64,000 nt of DNA, from assembly GCA_037952775.1 (NCBI GenBank), contig JBANAY010000003.1, positions 1,488,001 through 1,552,000 on the forward strand, in the 5' to 3' direction. The DNA is from Clonostachys chloroleuca (lineage: Eukaryota; Ascomycota; Sordariomycetes; Hypocreales; Bionectriaceae). Under the pieces are notes generated by a model that was not told where the DNA came from, made no database searches, and worked only from the letters and a program-made list of their open reading frames with translations. The position numbers and the translations under genes are program-made. Below, piece after piece: positions 48,195 through 59,655 of the stretch; within the stretch, counting starts at the first letter, position 1, and the number at the start of each line of letters is the position of its first letter.

Positions 48195-48517
48195 TGTGGA
48201 AGAGAACCTGGAGGGATTGATTGATCTGTGTGCAAGAGGAAGCTAGATGCTGAGAATGAGTCTTCAAGTCATTTTAGCAGACGATGGTGCTCGTTTATAT
48301 AGTCGTGATACTGTCTATACGGCGGCATCGTGATGCCGGACCTTCCTACTTGGTGGTTTGACAATAGTTCCATAACACTCAGTGTGACTGGGACGATGCA
48401 TAGCGACAGCTTCATCCGACCGGGGGTTATACCAAGAACTCGAGCGTTCCCTGCCAAGGTGGTTCTGTACCCTTGGCGAAAGCTTGAGTGGTTTTGGGCG
48501 GGGATGGGCACATAAGA

Positions 48518-48536
48518 CCCCCCCCCCCCCCCCCCC
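48518..48536. repeat. Homopolymer of 19 C upstream of the trypsin gene
   Basis: An uninterrupted C run about 320 bp upstream of the trypsin start codon. Its real length is uncertain for technical reasons. Confidence 0.9.
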
Positions 48537-49801
48537 AGGTCAATATTATCGAATATCGCTGATCTGCATCTTAGTGCTAGTAGTCTTAGCTATAAAGCAA
48601 GCTTAAAAAGAAGAAATAGGCCGACATAGCACTAGAGTTACTCCCGCTGGCAATGCTCCATAGCCCACTTACAAGCTTGGCCATTAAACCATTCTGCCTA
48701 TTGTCCAGTCCTGTGCCTTGCAACTTCGGATCTGGCTATCTTCATTCAATAGCAGGTGTACCTATGTTGTCATCGCTTCATAGGCCCTTCCTGCGGGGGA
48801 GAGGGTTCCATGAATCGGAAACGGCAGTTGGAAAGCCAAGGTAGTATTTTGCTTATCTGTGCAGCCACCTACCACATCAAAGATTAACAAGGCGCCTCTA
48901 TAGCCCATTGTGAGGGGACGCTGCGGTACCATTGGCCCGTCGCCACTTAATTGCTTTCATACGTTTCTTCCTAAATCGGTCATACAGCGTGACCTTCGGT
49001 GCGAGGGGAGTCACACACCCTGCATTCGTGATGGCGAACATCTTCCCCCTTTGATATAATACGGGACTTTAGAGAAAAGATCCAGCCACTTCTGGTATAT
49101 GGAGGGGCAAGGCGTCTGTCGATCCCTCGGCGTCGTATGATACGGGCTTACTGCTGGCGGTACTCGCCGACGGACAGCTCGGTGTTCCGCCAGAGCTAAA
49201 CGAGCTGAATGCAAGTAAGCCAACGCTTTCGTCCAAACCTGCTCTTGGTTGAGACAACATTGAGTACGATGCAACGGTAATGGGCTGCCTCCGAAGAATC
49301 AAATGGGCTAAATGATGAAGTTCCCAACTGTTATTAGAACTCGAAGAGGCAGTTGAAAGGATTCCATAAGTGTCATCTTCCAGGCAAAAATAACGCACCT
49401 CAGACATAAACGAACTTCCCATGAGAACCTCTCTGGTTTTAGACTGCGCCGCATGCCGTGTTCAGCAAATCCCGAGACTTGGTCGATTGGGTTCAAGGGC
49501 TAGTGGATGTGAGGCGCGAGACGAGGAGAGACAGAACCGAGTCTGTGGCTTGACACCCGCCACTCATTGAATCTTGTATCCATACAGTGAAGCCTCTCCC
49601 ACAACATTGTGATCTTAACATCAATCTTCGCCCCAGGCTACATGCATTCAATTCTGAATACATCGATTGCGAGCTCTGGTGTGGTAGGAAGATTCGTCGT
49701 TCAATTAACATTTTTCTTATGTAAAAGAATACATATGACCATTTGGTCCCGTACATCATGCAGTAGCGAGGTTACTCGCCTTTTAAGAACTTCTGGAGGG
49801 C
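48537..49801. other. Region of degenerate coding-like sequence, not identified
   Basis: On the minus strand between about 49,800 and 49,500 one frame reads protein-like text (PEVLKRRVTSLLHDVRD, PTTPELAIDVFRIECM, KITMLWERLHCMDTRFNEW) broken by several stops. It is probably a decayed gene. I could not assign a family. The remaining sequence shows nothing clear. Confidence 0.35.
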
Positions 49802-51590
49802 TCACCAGAGCACATCGTAGCTATACTCTTCCAGAAGACTTGGGATAAATGGTCGGTGCTGAGGCTTGCCTGTCGTGCCGAACGTAGTGTCTGGATCAGT
49901 CGCATGTCCAAAGACCCCGGGGTCTTTTAACGCGTCCTCTGACCATGCAGGCCATCCTGGCTGGCCCTTATTAGCAAAACGGACTATAGCCAGACCAAAG
50001 CCTCTTGCTATGCAGACATCTGATGGCGAAAGGTAATCGTTGTAGTTTTGGAAGGCATATGCTACGTCGCGAACGTGGCTGGCTTTGCCTTAAAGTGGCC
50101 CAGGGAAAGGGTTAGGAGCGTGAAATGGTAAAGATATCACCCATGGGTGTTCGGCCAACCTCTGGCTGCAATTTCGAGAGGAGCGTAGAAGCCAATATCT
50201 GTGAGTAAGGCCACGATTCGATGGAAAGCTATGCCATCTGATTCTGCGTCGGTAATCTGGTAGTCCGAAAGGATGGATGTGACAAGCTGAGGTGTCCTGC
50301 TTAGTGACCGAGTCAAAGATGCAGCGAGACGAGATCCGATGTTTTTTTTCTGGGAGTATAATGCGCCGCTCATGATGTAGCCCTAGTATCATTACGTCAG
50401 TCATCACAACCCTCATAAAGAACAAAGGTTTCCATCGAGGAACTGAACAATGAAGAAATCAGATCTGTTAAAGAGCGCTTACATCTGCTTGATAGCCACC
50501 TATCAACAAGTCTTGGCACCAAACCTTGCCGGGAATGCTGTCTGTATCGGTGGGATTCTCGACATTTTTGCGCCGTGAGAGCTCTTTTAAAAATTGTACC
50601 ATCAATCACAGGTCGGTTAGGAATATTCCCAGGCACCTTGTCGATGATTTCCTTGTGCGGAATTGTACGTAGCTTCTCAACCCTCTGTTTAGTCGACAAA
50701 TCTCTCAGACCTAGGCAGTCGACCACTTTGGCGTACGCCTCATTGGCTGTTTCGAAAGGTATTGGTGCCATGAGTGGCGGGTGTCCTCCCATACTATTAA
50801 CACGACGGAACAGAGGTTCTTTATTGTGTAACAATAAGGTCGCAGATACTCCACCACAACTCTCACCCATAACGGTCACATTTTCAGGATCGCCGCCAAA
50901 TCCAGCAATAAATTTCTTAATCCAAACGAAGGCGTTGATCTGGTCCTTTATGCCGTAGTTTCCATGGTATCCAGCTTCACGTAGTTCAGAAGAGGCCAGG
51001 AAGCCGAAGGTATTTGTTCGGTAACCCAGCCAATATGCCTAGTCAGGATAATTCTTTCATGTATCAGTATAAATTCAATTCAAGCTTGTGACTCCTTACT
51101 TCAGTGAAACTCCGATAAACGGCATCTCACTCTCAATGCCAAGGGCTACAAGTCTTCCCAAGTCGGTTTGAGGCCAAAAGTTGGCTCCAAAGAACAACCC
51201 GCCCCCATGGATCCATACAAGAACAGGCAACTTCGTGCCTGTAGGAATGTCTCTAGGGACAGTAATGTTCAAGTTCAAACATTCCGTTTCGCTTTCGACC
51301 GGCATATCCCCCGAAAGAGGTAAGGCCTTTTGGATGAGATGGTCTTATTCGACCTGCAAAGCATTCGCGGCTTGTGGGCAAGCTGGCCTATTGAATGTCA
51401 GCTTAGTATCATCGCGGGTCATGACTCTTGTACCTACCCATACCTTGTTGCGTCCCCTTGGCTCTGCTCGAATAGCAAAGATTCTTCGAATCTTCCTCTT
51501 ATCAAAGCGTACTTAATGCCGAGAAACTGCATGACGTGGCGTCCAGCTTCAATGCCAGTGACTGTGCCAAGTAAGACTCATTTTTGCAGG
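49802..51590 (-). pseudogene. Dead type-B carboxylesterase gene
   Basis: The order of a carboxylesterase/cholinesterase-type enzyme is clear on the minus strand: VTGIEAGRHVMQFLGIKYA, SECLNLNI-like ETECLNLNITVP, the oxyanion hole VLVWIHGGGLFFGAN, the nucleophile GESCGGVSATLL with Ser replaced in the usual GESAGG by GESCGG context, and a C-terminal GKASHVRDVAYAFQNYNDY with the catalytic His. The reading frame changes several times (near 51,380, 50,560 and 50,120) and meets stops at GGG TGA TAT and CTT TAA GGC. Splicing cannot repair these. It once encoded an ester hydrolase, probably secreted or cytosolic, and is now non-functional. Confidence 0.85.
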
Positions 51591-51726
51591 TACAAGTAAA
51601 TGAAGATTCCAATGACGATTGTAACTGCTATCCACAACGCCGTGACCTTAGAACCTCATTTATAAGAAATACGAGGGCCGTAAGTACCTACCAACCGGCA
51701 CGGCATAGTGTGTATAATGCTTTATA

Positions 51727-52130
51727 AGACTGCTCAATCCACCTTGGCCCCCACATTCCTTAGACTGGTTATGTGGGCAACAGCGAAATTGTTATACAAC
51801 ATTACCTACCCTACCGGTAGGTAATATAGGTAAATACCAGTCAAGCCTGAGCTTTATCCGCTATATCAGTGAATTAAGCAGTATATAAGAACTAAGCTAG
51901 AGTAATAGTAATAGTAGTAGTAATAGTACTAAATATCCTATAATTAGAGAGATGATAAATATTTGAAGATATAGTAAAAAGCCAGCTGTATCTATATATT
52001 ATATAGGTTAACCATTCTATACTAAATATTCAGCATAGGATCAGTAGGGGCGAGGTTTTATTAAGGCCCTAACATAGCAATAATACCAATATTTTACTTC
52101 AGTATTAGTTAGTAGATCTCGTGGAGAAGC
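51727..52130 (+). repeat. Direct repeat, copy A (eroded by transitions)
   Basis: Aligns by eye to 55158-55740. Both start with GACTGCTCAA and CACCTTGGCCCCCA. They share GTGGGCAACAGCG, CAGTATATAAGA and an ending like CAGATCTCGTGG. Where they differ, copy A usually has T or A where copy B has C or G (for example AATTAAGCAG versus AATTGGGCAG). It also lacks roughly 180 bp from the middle and carries a TAG/TAA microsatellite near 51,901-51,935. The TATATAAG word would suit a promoter inside an LTR. Confidence 0.75.
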
Positions 52131-52218
52131 ACCTGCGTATGTTTGTGAAGGTTTGACACGATTCACACATCGATTCAACAGCGTTCAACATAACTGTTCG
52201 GACTTTACAATGCAGGCA

Positions 52219-53887
52219 TTTAGCTTAACCTCGTGTTATTTGGCTCCCTCCAGCCACTGCCCAGTCGGACTGTCAAATATACTAGGGCCGTGACAGCGAG
52301 GAAAATAACTGATGAAATTGTCGAACTCCAGCCTACACCGACGAGCTCTAACAATGGAAGACAGAGGGCACTGGAAACTGCCGAAAGGAGATATCTGAGT
52401 AGATAATGACTTGCTGCTGCTGATTAGCACCTCGGTATCCACGTGACTCGCGATAGAGGCTCACCAGATGCTTCACCAACGTGATCTTGCAGAATGTCGA
52501 GTATGTAACCGTTAAGGCTGGGAAAGGCGGATGTTTGGCCTACGCCTTGGAAGAACATGCAGATGACCGGGACGGGAATCCCCCAAGCCTCCTGTCTACC
52601 ATCCAACCATACAAGGCCATAGAAAGGGGCAAAACGATGCCAAGGAACGGCAGGCAGCCTCGCAGACGATCTTCAGGAAGTCTGTAGCCGCGCTTTTCCG
52701 TCCACACTCGTACCGTGTAGTCAGCCCAGTGCCCACCAATGAAACCACCTACGAGGTAACCAGCGCCAGGAGAGATGTAAAGAAGCCCTGATTGGAGCGG
52801 GGTCGTCAGATTCAACCGAGGATTTAGGATCAATCGTAAGGGCGTGAGAAGGGCAAACATATTCCATCCAACAGCGGACGATGCAAGAACCTGATAGTTG
52901 GTGAGCCGCTATTTCACGATATATCACCACGCCCTACTGCTTACCACCATTAGAAAATTTTTATTCCCGTATAACTTGACCATACCATAAGGGTTGAGCC
53001 ATCTGAGCAATTTTATGACAGCTTCGCTCCTTTTATGGCCACTTATCTCCGTGGCACGGATGTAGTGAATAGTTTCGGGAAAGTAAAAGAGGGCAAGTAT
53101 GCACGCTACACCAGCCAAAGCTGCCTGCATGTAAAATATGACTCTCCATGTCTGGTAGGTGACAATGGCACCACCTAGGAGAGGACCGAAGGCTGGGCCG
53201 ATCATAGACCCGCTAAGGAGCCATCCCATTGATGCTCCGCGTTCGGTCTACATGATTCTTAGTCATGATTTGAGGTGTCTAGGATAGCTGTTGACGAACT
53301 GGGTGGTAGATGTCGGAGATGCAGCTCGATCCCAAGATGAGGAATGATGTGCTTGGGATAGCTGAAAGCCCGCGAAAGACGAAAAATGCGACAAGAGTCG
53401 GCGAGAATGCAGTGCCGATAGAGGCAGCACAGAACATCAAAAGAGAGAACCGATAGACCTGGGTGCCTCTGTCAGTAGAACGGAACTGATCCAGCAGAGA
53501 AAGTACACTTACGGCTCGGCGTCCAAACACATCGGCGGACGGACCCCAAATCAATGCGGCGGCACCCATGACTGCCAAATAGACAGCATTGCTGATTCCA
53601 ATGACAAAAGCAGTGGTGCTGAAAGTCTGCATTAGTTCAGGAATGGCAGGGAGAATGCAGGTGGTCGACATGGAAGTCATGAAGCTGCAGAGAGCCAGAA
53701 AGGCCGTGATGGACTGTTTCTGCAGATTACTGAACCGGTAGTAGACGGTCGCCTGCACTTGTCTGGCTTCAGTGTCCCCATTGTTGCTAGGAGGCCTGAG
53801 TTCTCGGGTGCTATCGTTTTCATAAGATGGCAAGTCTTCCAAAGGCACGGCTGGGGCTGTGCTCAAAGTGGTCGTTGTCGATGCCAT
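52219..53887 (-). CDS. MFS drug:H+ antiporter (DHA1 family, efflux pump)
   Basis: Five exons (53887-53513, 53458-53300, 53247-52945, 52890-52465, 52419-52219) give 487 residues with about 12 membrane helices and an open frame. Key signs are the start of helix 1 after LQKQSITAFLALCSF, the A-motif-like region WGPSADVFGRRAV (split by intron 1), PTERGASMGWLLSGSMIGPAFGPLLGG (antiporter motif C type, with GPAFGPLLGG), and a final pair of helices ending GWREPNNTRLS. The second intron has a GTTCGT donor. Such pumps export drugs, toxins or metabolites from the plasma membrane. The gene is bracketed by direct repeats and lies between two dead enzyme genes, so it may be the survivor of a decayed metabolic cluster. 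Confidence 0.92.
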
Positions 53888-54208
53888 GAAGAAACTTGGT
53901 AAGCGAGGGTTGGGATAATAGCTAATGCAATGGAACGGCGCAGTGTTTGCTGACTGCAGGCTCGGGTCTGATTTAATATTTTTAAAGAGAGCGTTAACCG
54001 AGCTGATGAGTAAAATCCGACAAGAGACGGCGCCACTAAAACCGATATCGGAGTACCCACCTAGCATATCGCAAGAGATTGAGAGAATCGTATATTCAGT
54101 ATATCTCGTGCCTTCCTGTTACATATCAGATAAGCCCTTCTAATAAAGAGTTTTAAAGTTTAGAAAAGCTATATATTGTTATGAATATAAGGAAACTACC
54201 CTTGTAAC

Positions 54209-54577
54209 TCAACGTGGATGCCGCCAATGGGCTCCGATGGAACGAAGCAGCAGCGTCATTGTAACGGTTGTTGAGACGGTCGTCTTAGTCACGCCACAAT
54301 AATGAGACAATTTGACCTGCTGAACATTCAGGCCGTGCAAGTCGAACGCGTCAGCGGTCCAGGCAAAGAGCCCAACGATGAAGACAAGACCCCCGTACAA
54401 GCCGATGCCTACAAGTGACAAGATGGGGTCCTCGAAGGGCACCGGGTCGCGCCAGACCCAACGGCTCTCGCCATCATCGTTGAACTCTTCGGTGCGCTGC
54501 CTCCGGTGGAAGGCCGCCCCAAGACTGTTTGGCACAAGGCAAGGTGCTGCGAACTGCCGGCTGAGCTGGATCTCCAT
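54209..54577 (-). CDS. Small hypothetical protein with one membrane helix
   Basis: 122 codons from ATG 54577, containing RDPVPFEDPILSLVGIGLYG and VFIVGLFAWTADAFDLHGL, a plausible single membrane span. No family is recognised. It lies upstream of the DHA1 pump in the same direction, inside the interval framed by the direct repeats. It may be the first exon of a longer decayed membrane-protein gene. Confidence 0.4.
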   Translation of the reverse strand: MEIQLSRQFAAPCLVPNSLGAAFHRRQRTEEFNDDGESRWVWRDPVPFEDPILSLVGIGLYGGLVFIVGLFAWTADAFDLHGLNVQQVKLSHYCGVTKTTVSTTVTMTLLLRSIGAHWRHPR

Positions 54578-55157
54578 CCTTTGTCATATTGACAAATCAA
54601 GACCGTGAACGGGAGTGTCAAGGTGTATAAAAGCAAAAGCCTTAGCTAAAAGCTAGTGAATGCGTCTGTTTGAAGGAGAGCGATGAGATGTGCTTTTGAA
54701 GAAAGAAGATCCGTAAGGCCTGGGGACATCTGCTTATTGTCGTTTTAAGGTATAGTAAGGTTACAGGAATTCGCGGGGTCCCATGGGGTGGGCAAGGGGA
54801 CCTCATGTCCTAGATTCACCAACATCCCGTGCACTGCGTCTACAAGTGCTATCCACCAGGTAATGGTGGCAGATGACTGAGCCTCTAGTGCATTGCTCGT
54901 CATCATTTACTCGTGATTTAGGGTGAAATTGGACGACCAGACATCGAGCCAAGAGACTTCGGGAACGATAGAAGGGTGGGAACCTCCATGAACAGCACCA
55001 AGGCTTTCCGCATCGGCATCAGCTGCTCAGCCCTTGCGCCGAGTCTAGGATCACCCCGACCTAGGAGATAGGGCCTACCGAAGCTCGCCGAATCCCGCAA
55101 TGATAACCTTCGGTATAACCGAGCGAGTTATTCGAAGAGATATACTATCACCAAGTC

Positions 55158-55740
55158 AGACTGCTCAACTGCGCTCCACCTTGGCCCCCATATTCCCTAA
55201 AGTAGTCAGTCGTGTGGGCAACAGCGGGATTATCAGTAGCGAATACAATGCTACCCTATGTAGGTAGGTATACACAATTCAGGCCTGAGTTTGGTCCGCC
55301 ACATCAGCGAATTGGGCAGTATATAAGATGTAAGCTAAGCCAATAGTATTAGGAGAAGTAACAGCACTGAATATTAGCTACGAAGCTGGGAAATGGACCA
55401 CGTTGGAGGTGTAGATGGAAATGTACCTACAGTAAAAACCCAGCTCCATACGTGCATGTCACGTACACTTGACGTTTGGCTTGTTCTAAAAGTCAACAAC
55501 CCTCCAAAGGCAGAAGATATGTTCCAACGCTGTCCAGCAAGCTCGGAATTTGTCTTCCACTATATCTGAACCGGACGTAATACCTACCCACACCTAGCGT
55601 AAGAAATCCCAATATAGGCTTGTTATTTCGCACACACATGTCCAGAATAGGATCGGTGGGGGCGGGGTTTTGCCAGCCCCTCTATAGCAACGATGCTAAT
55701 CTCGCACTTAGTGTCAGTTGGCAGATCTCGTGGGGAAGCG
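55158..55740 (+). repeat. Direct repeat, copy B (less eroded)
   Basis: The better-preserved partner of 51727-52130, in the same orientation about 3.4 kb downstream. It is about 583 bp long and more GC-rich than copy A. It keeps GATCGGTGGGGGCGGGG where copy A has GATCAGTAGGGGCGAGG. Clear target-site duplications or TG...CA ends were not found, so LTR identity is unproven. Confidence 0.75.
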
Positions 55741-55754
55741 AGTGCTAAGTTAGT

Positions 55755-55788
55755 AAAAGGGGTCTTGACAGAAAAGGGGTCTTGACAG
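55755..55788. repeat. Perfect 17-bp tandem duplication
   Basis: AAAAGGGGTCTTGACAG occurs twice back to back directly after copy B. It may be a replication-slippage or insertion scar. Confidence 0.85.
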
Positions 55789-55975
55789 ATAAATGGGCTG
55801 ACTATTTATGAACCAGATTCGGCATGTAAAGCAAAAGTGGCAAAGTTGGATTGAAAACGGTACTTTTAGAGACCTAAATATATATGTCTATTGTAGCCAG
55901 TGATCACGAACTGCCTCGCCTCGTAAGGCAAGACGGAGTAATCGTGGTGTTAATCTTCAAAGTTCAATTTTTATT

Positions 55976-57340
55976 ATGGCTATCAACTCTAGCAAAGGCC
56001 TGAACAAGGTATATACACTATCTTAAATGAACATAGAGGCAAGTTGCAAAAGATACTGACAAGCATTGCAGGTCATTGTAGTTGGGACAGGTCCAACTGA
56101 GCTGGTGCTGTCACTTTTATTGACCAAATACGGCATCCAGGTCGAATGTCTTGACAAGAGCACAGAGCTGGATGACCAGCCTCGGGCGACACATTATGGG
56201 CCTCCTGCCAACCGTGTACTAGCCAAGGCCGGTTTGCTCGACAGGATCCGCGAATATAGAATCGAGGTTGGAGGCGCCCGTTGGAGAAAACCCGATGGAG
56301 CTGTCCTGGCGAAAATCTTGAACAGCAATCTTGGCGATAACCCGGATCGCATATCATGTCTTCCTCTGAATAAACTATGAAGACTGGCTCTCGAGGACTT
56401 GGAGAAGGAACTCTTGGCCATTATCAGATGGAGTCACGAAGTTTTTGAGATTCGTCACGATGAAGACCAAGCGAGGCTAATTGTGGACAACCCGGATGGC
56501 CTCAAAGAAATGACAGCCGACTATGTAGTTGGCTGTGACGGCGCAAACAGCGTCATTCGCAAGCAGCTATTTGGAGCAGATTTCCCTGGCTACACCTGGA
56601 ATTTGACCATCATTGCCACCAACGTAAGTACAAGGAACCCATAGCGACACTTACCCAAGGCATAAAGCGCAAGCATTGACTTATGATAGGTGTACTATGA
56701 CTTTGAAAGTTATGGTTGGAGCGATTCGAATTTCGTCATCCATCCAGACAACTACTACATGGCCGCCCATATTAAAAAGGATGGGTTATGGCGAGTCAGT
56801 TTTGGAGAAGTTCCTGGGTTAACGATGGACGAGTACAAGAAGAGGCAGCCTGCCAAGTACGAGGCAATTCTGCCAGGGAATCCCAAGCCTGACTAGTATA
56901 AGATCACCAGTTTCAGCCCCTAAAAAGTGCAGCAGAGGCTTGCGCAAAAGATGAGAGTCGGAAGATTTCTGTTGGTGGGTGACTCTGCCCACCTGTGCAA
57001 CCCATTATAAGTTCATCCAAAGATATAACACACTATGGTTCAACCAATTAACGATCTTTGTCTCCAAAGTGGCGGCATGGGCCTCACTGGTGGACTTGTT
57101 GACGTCGGCGATCTTTTCGACAGCCTAAAAGGTATCCATGATGGCCAGGCGACTTCTGACATTCTCGAGAAGTATGATCATTTTCGAAGGGACAAATATA
57201 GGCAATTTATAAACCCAGTCTCGGAATTTTAAAAAGAGAATGAGGCTGGATCCGGATGAAGCTGAAGCTAAAGACCCTGGGCTCGAGATGATGCGTGAAG
57301 CGGACAAGTCTCTGGAATCTTCGAAGACATTTCAACTTGT
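55976..57340 (+). pseudogene. Dead FAD-dependent (phenol-hydroxylase-like) monooxygenase
   Basis: Starts MAINSSKGLNK, then an intron to VIVVGTGPTELVLSLLLTKY (FAD-binding, changed from the usual GAGPVGL). Next come RATHYGPPANRVLAKAGLLD, the DG motif YVVGCDGANSVIRKQLFG and the second FAD motif FLLVGDSAHLCNP, followed by GGMGLTGGLVDVGDL. These belong to class A flavoprotein hydroxylases that use NAD(P)H and O2 on aromatic or polyketide substrates. The frame contains at least four stops (TGA after LNKL, TAG and TAA around YKITSFSP, TAA after VSEF). Several are explained by C to T change. The gene is inactive. Confidence 0.85.
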
Positions 57341-58004
57341 AAGTTATTCCCAAAGATTACTGTTCATACAGAATCTAACAAGCAATCTATTAGGGGGCCC
57401 TAGGGTTGGCTCATGATATGACCCAATGGTACAATCATGTGTAGGACGGGATGCTTCTGGCGATGAACAACCTGTACAGAGCACCATCGTGGGGAGTAAC
57501 TAGGCATTTATTGTATCCAATTAGAAGCCAATCGAGTTCTCATGACCCGAAAATATCACACGTAACGGACTAGTAAGAAATGAGTTAGTTGCATTCCGAA
57601 TATCTTGTCTCTCTATGTTTCGAAGTGTGGGATCTTGGTAATGAGATTGTGGTCTAGTCACTGAGCACGGACCATTAAACAGGAATGAGGCGATTTGTGC
57701 TCTAGGCCTTTATATCCCGGGTCCGGCGTAACGGCGTTGGTTCTCTTTGGTAAAGCATCCTTATTCAAACTTCCTAGGCAACTACCAATGGTACTAGTAA
57801 GTCTTGGAAGTGTACAGAGAGTAGTAGACTTTGCATAATTTGGATAGAACTCCAAAAGTGTCCCCATTTGGGCTTTTAACCCTTTCTTCCTAAGCTCTAT
57901 GAATTGGCCACTTCTACGACCCAAAACACCAGGGCCTATAGATTTGCGCTGTCCGACTAATTCCGACTCCCTATAACAGACCAAGTCACTAAAACGCCTC
58001 CGCC
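57341..58004. other. Intergenic, no gene recognised
   Basis: Mixed sequence between the dead hydroxylase and the end of the NmrA-like gene. No credible ORF. Confidence 0.5.
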
Positions 58005-58913
58005 CTATATAATCCTCGCAGGATTGGCCTTGGCATCCTCAATAAGCTCTCTGACGGTTCTGAACTGTATTCCCTCGAAGTATACCTCTCTATGCTTGTC
58101 CACTCGCTCCTGTGGATTGCATAGAGCCTCGCTATGACCCATTACATCAAACACTGCTTCAACGGTATCCACGCCGTCCGTCGAGTCTACCAACTGTTTG
58201 ATACTTTCTGTCAAGGACTTGGGAACCAATCGATACTCGGGATCATATTCCTTGACAATCAGCCATAGATCGAACCACTTTATCTGCTCGCCAGAGATGT
58301 ACGTGAAGGGTTCCCACGCAGTGTCTGTCTCCAATAAGCGAACCACGGCCGAGGCGGCATCGCGTGCGGCTGTGCAACTTATGGTCTGCGTTCCGTTCCC
58401 GTAAAGCTTAAATGTTTTATCTTTCACGTCTTGCACCCAGAACCTCTCATTGGGCAGGTAGCGTTGAGAAGTCGGAATGACATAGTCAATCAACCAACCG
58501 ACACTGAGTAGTGTCCATTCGATCGACTGTTGCCCCGAAAGCATGTCGTAGATGCTTTGGATCCTGTCAGCGCCGTAGTATGGTTGATCGCGAATATCTT
58601 CGAAGTTACCGACCCAAACGGAGGGAATGAAACGTTTGCAAGTCGGAGTTGATTTGCATGCCTCGAGGAGTGATTTATGGAGCTTAACAAGCTCGGGCGA
58701 TGATGAGCTTATTGTGCAGATCACGGCATCGCAGCCTTGCAGTAGAGGTGCAATCATATCAGCTGTATACTGCACCTGGTGCTGCTCGACGCTGAGATCG
58801 TCTAACCATGCCTTGCGGGAGCGGCTGATAGCAATGATATCATGATTCCTTGAGAGAAGCTCGTCAATAAGATACCTCGCAACAGCTCCTACACCAACAA
58901 TTGCGACCTTCAT
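58005..58913 (-). CDS. NmrA-like/isoflavone-reductase-like NAD(P)-binding protein
   Basis: A single exon of 302 residues from ATG 58913. The N-terminus MKVAIVGVGAVARYLIDELL is a Rossmann strand-loop-helix, followed by DIIAISRS for the NADP phosphate. CDAVICTISSS, CKRFIPSVWVGNFEDI, WTLLSVGWLIDYVIP and SCTAARDAASAVV are the conserved steps of atypical SDRs in the NmrA/isoflavone reductase group. These either reduce aromatic or phenolic substrates with NADPH or act as redox-sensing regulators. The presence of a substrate-like pocket region and a cluster setting favours an enzyme. It is divergent from the imine-reductase-like gene and the frame is intact. Confidence 0.9.
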   Translation of the reverse strand: MKVAIVGVGAVARYLIDELLSRNHDIIAISRSRKAWLDDLSVEQHQVQYTADMIAPLLQGCDAVICTISSSSPELVKLHKSLLEACKSTPTCKRFIPSVWVGNFEDIRDQPYYGADRIQSIYDMLSGQQSIEWTLLSVGWLIDYVIPTSQRYLPNERFWVQDVKDKTFKLYGNGTQTISCTAARDAASAVVRLLETDTAWEPFTYISGEQIKWFDLWLIVKEYDPEYRLVPKSLTESIKQLVDSTDGVDTVEAVFDVMGHSEALCNPQERVDKHREVYFEGIQFRTVRELIEDAKANPARII

Positions 58914-59655
58914 GGTGTTCTCCTTGTGCTTGCAGGGCAAATGTAGCCGTTATGATAATCGCTGCCTAAAGAAGAGTGGATGAGATATTGTTAGAGAAAA
59001 GAGGTTCTTGCTTCTTGGGAGCAAACATCTACAAGGAAATAATTTCGTTTTATGTATTAAACACAACCGCCCTAATGATTGCTAATTTTTCTCGAGAGCG
59101 GAGTTCCCTATCTCTTCTTTCGGCAAAGAAAAGGATCAAGAAAAGTCAAGGGGGGCGGCATGCGCGGGGTGCGGACCAAGAAGTGAATATGTTAGGACAA
59201 GTCTGTCTAACCGGAGAGAATACACATAGTTTCGGAGTTTTTACTAAGAGATTCCTCGAATCAACCATCTGGAGTGCTATTATGAGCCGTATCTTGTTCA
59301 GTGGAGCCCGCGGAACCCGTGTTTAGCACTTTTGTTCAGAATTCTGTGCGCGAGGGGCACGGGATTCCAATTCCGAAGCAGTTACTTTCCAGGAAACGGG
59401 CGACTAGCCTATAGGCCGCCCACCGGAATTGATAAGCAAATCTATAAGTTATGCGGAGTTTGATGCGGAGCTTAGTAAAATTCGACATTTGCAATATCCG
59501 CCGGTGTAACTTCAAGTGCGCAGTTGTATTCAGAGCAGGACTTATATGGCTCTCTGGAAGGGACACTTAAACTCTCGAAGAACAATTCACATTTTATCAC
59601 AACTCACATCCTAAACTCTATCTAACCTTCCCACACGTGTCAAATTCATTACATC
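58914..59655. promoter_or_regulatory. Shared divergent promoter of the NmrA-like and reductase genes
   Basis: 742 bp lies between two head-to-head start codons. Small ORFs inside have no motifs. Co-expression is suggested by the layout only. Confidence 0.5.
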
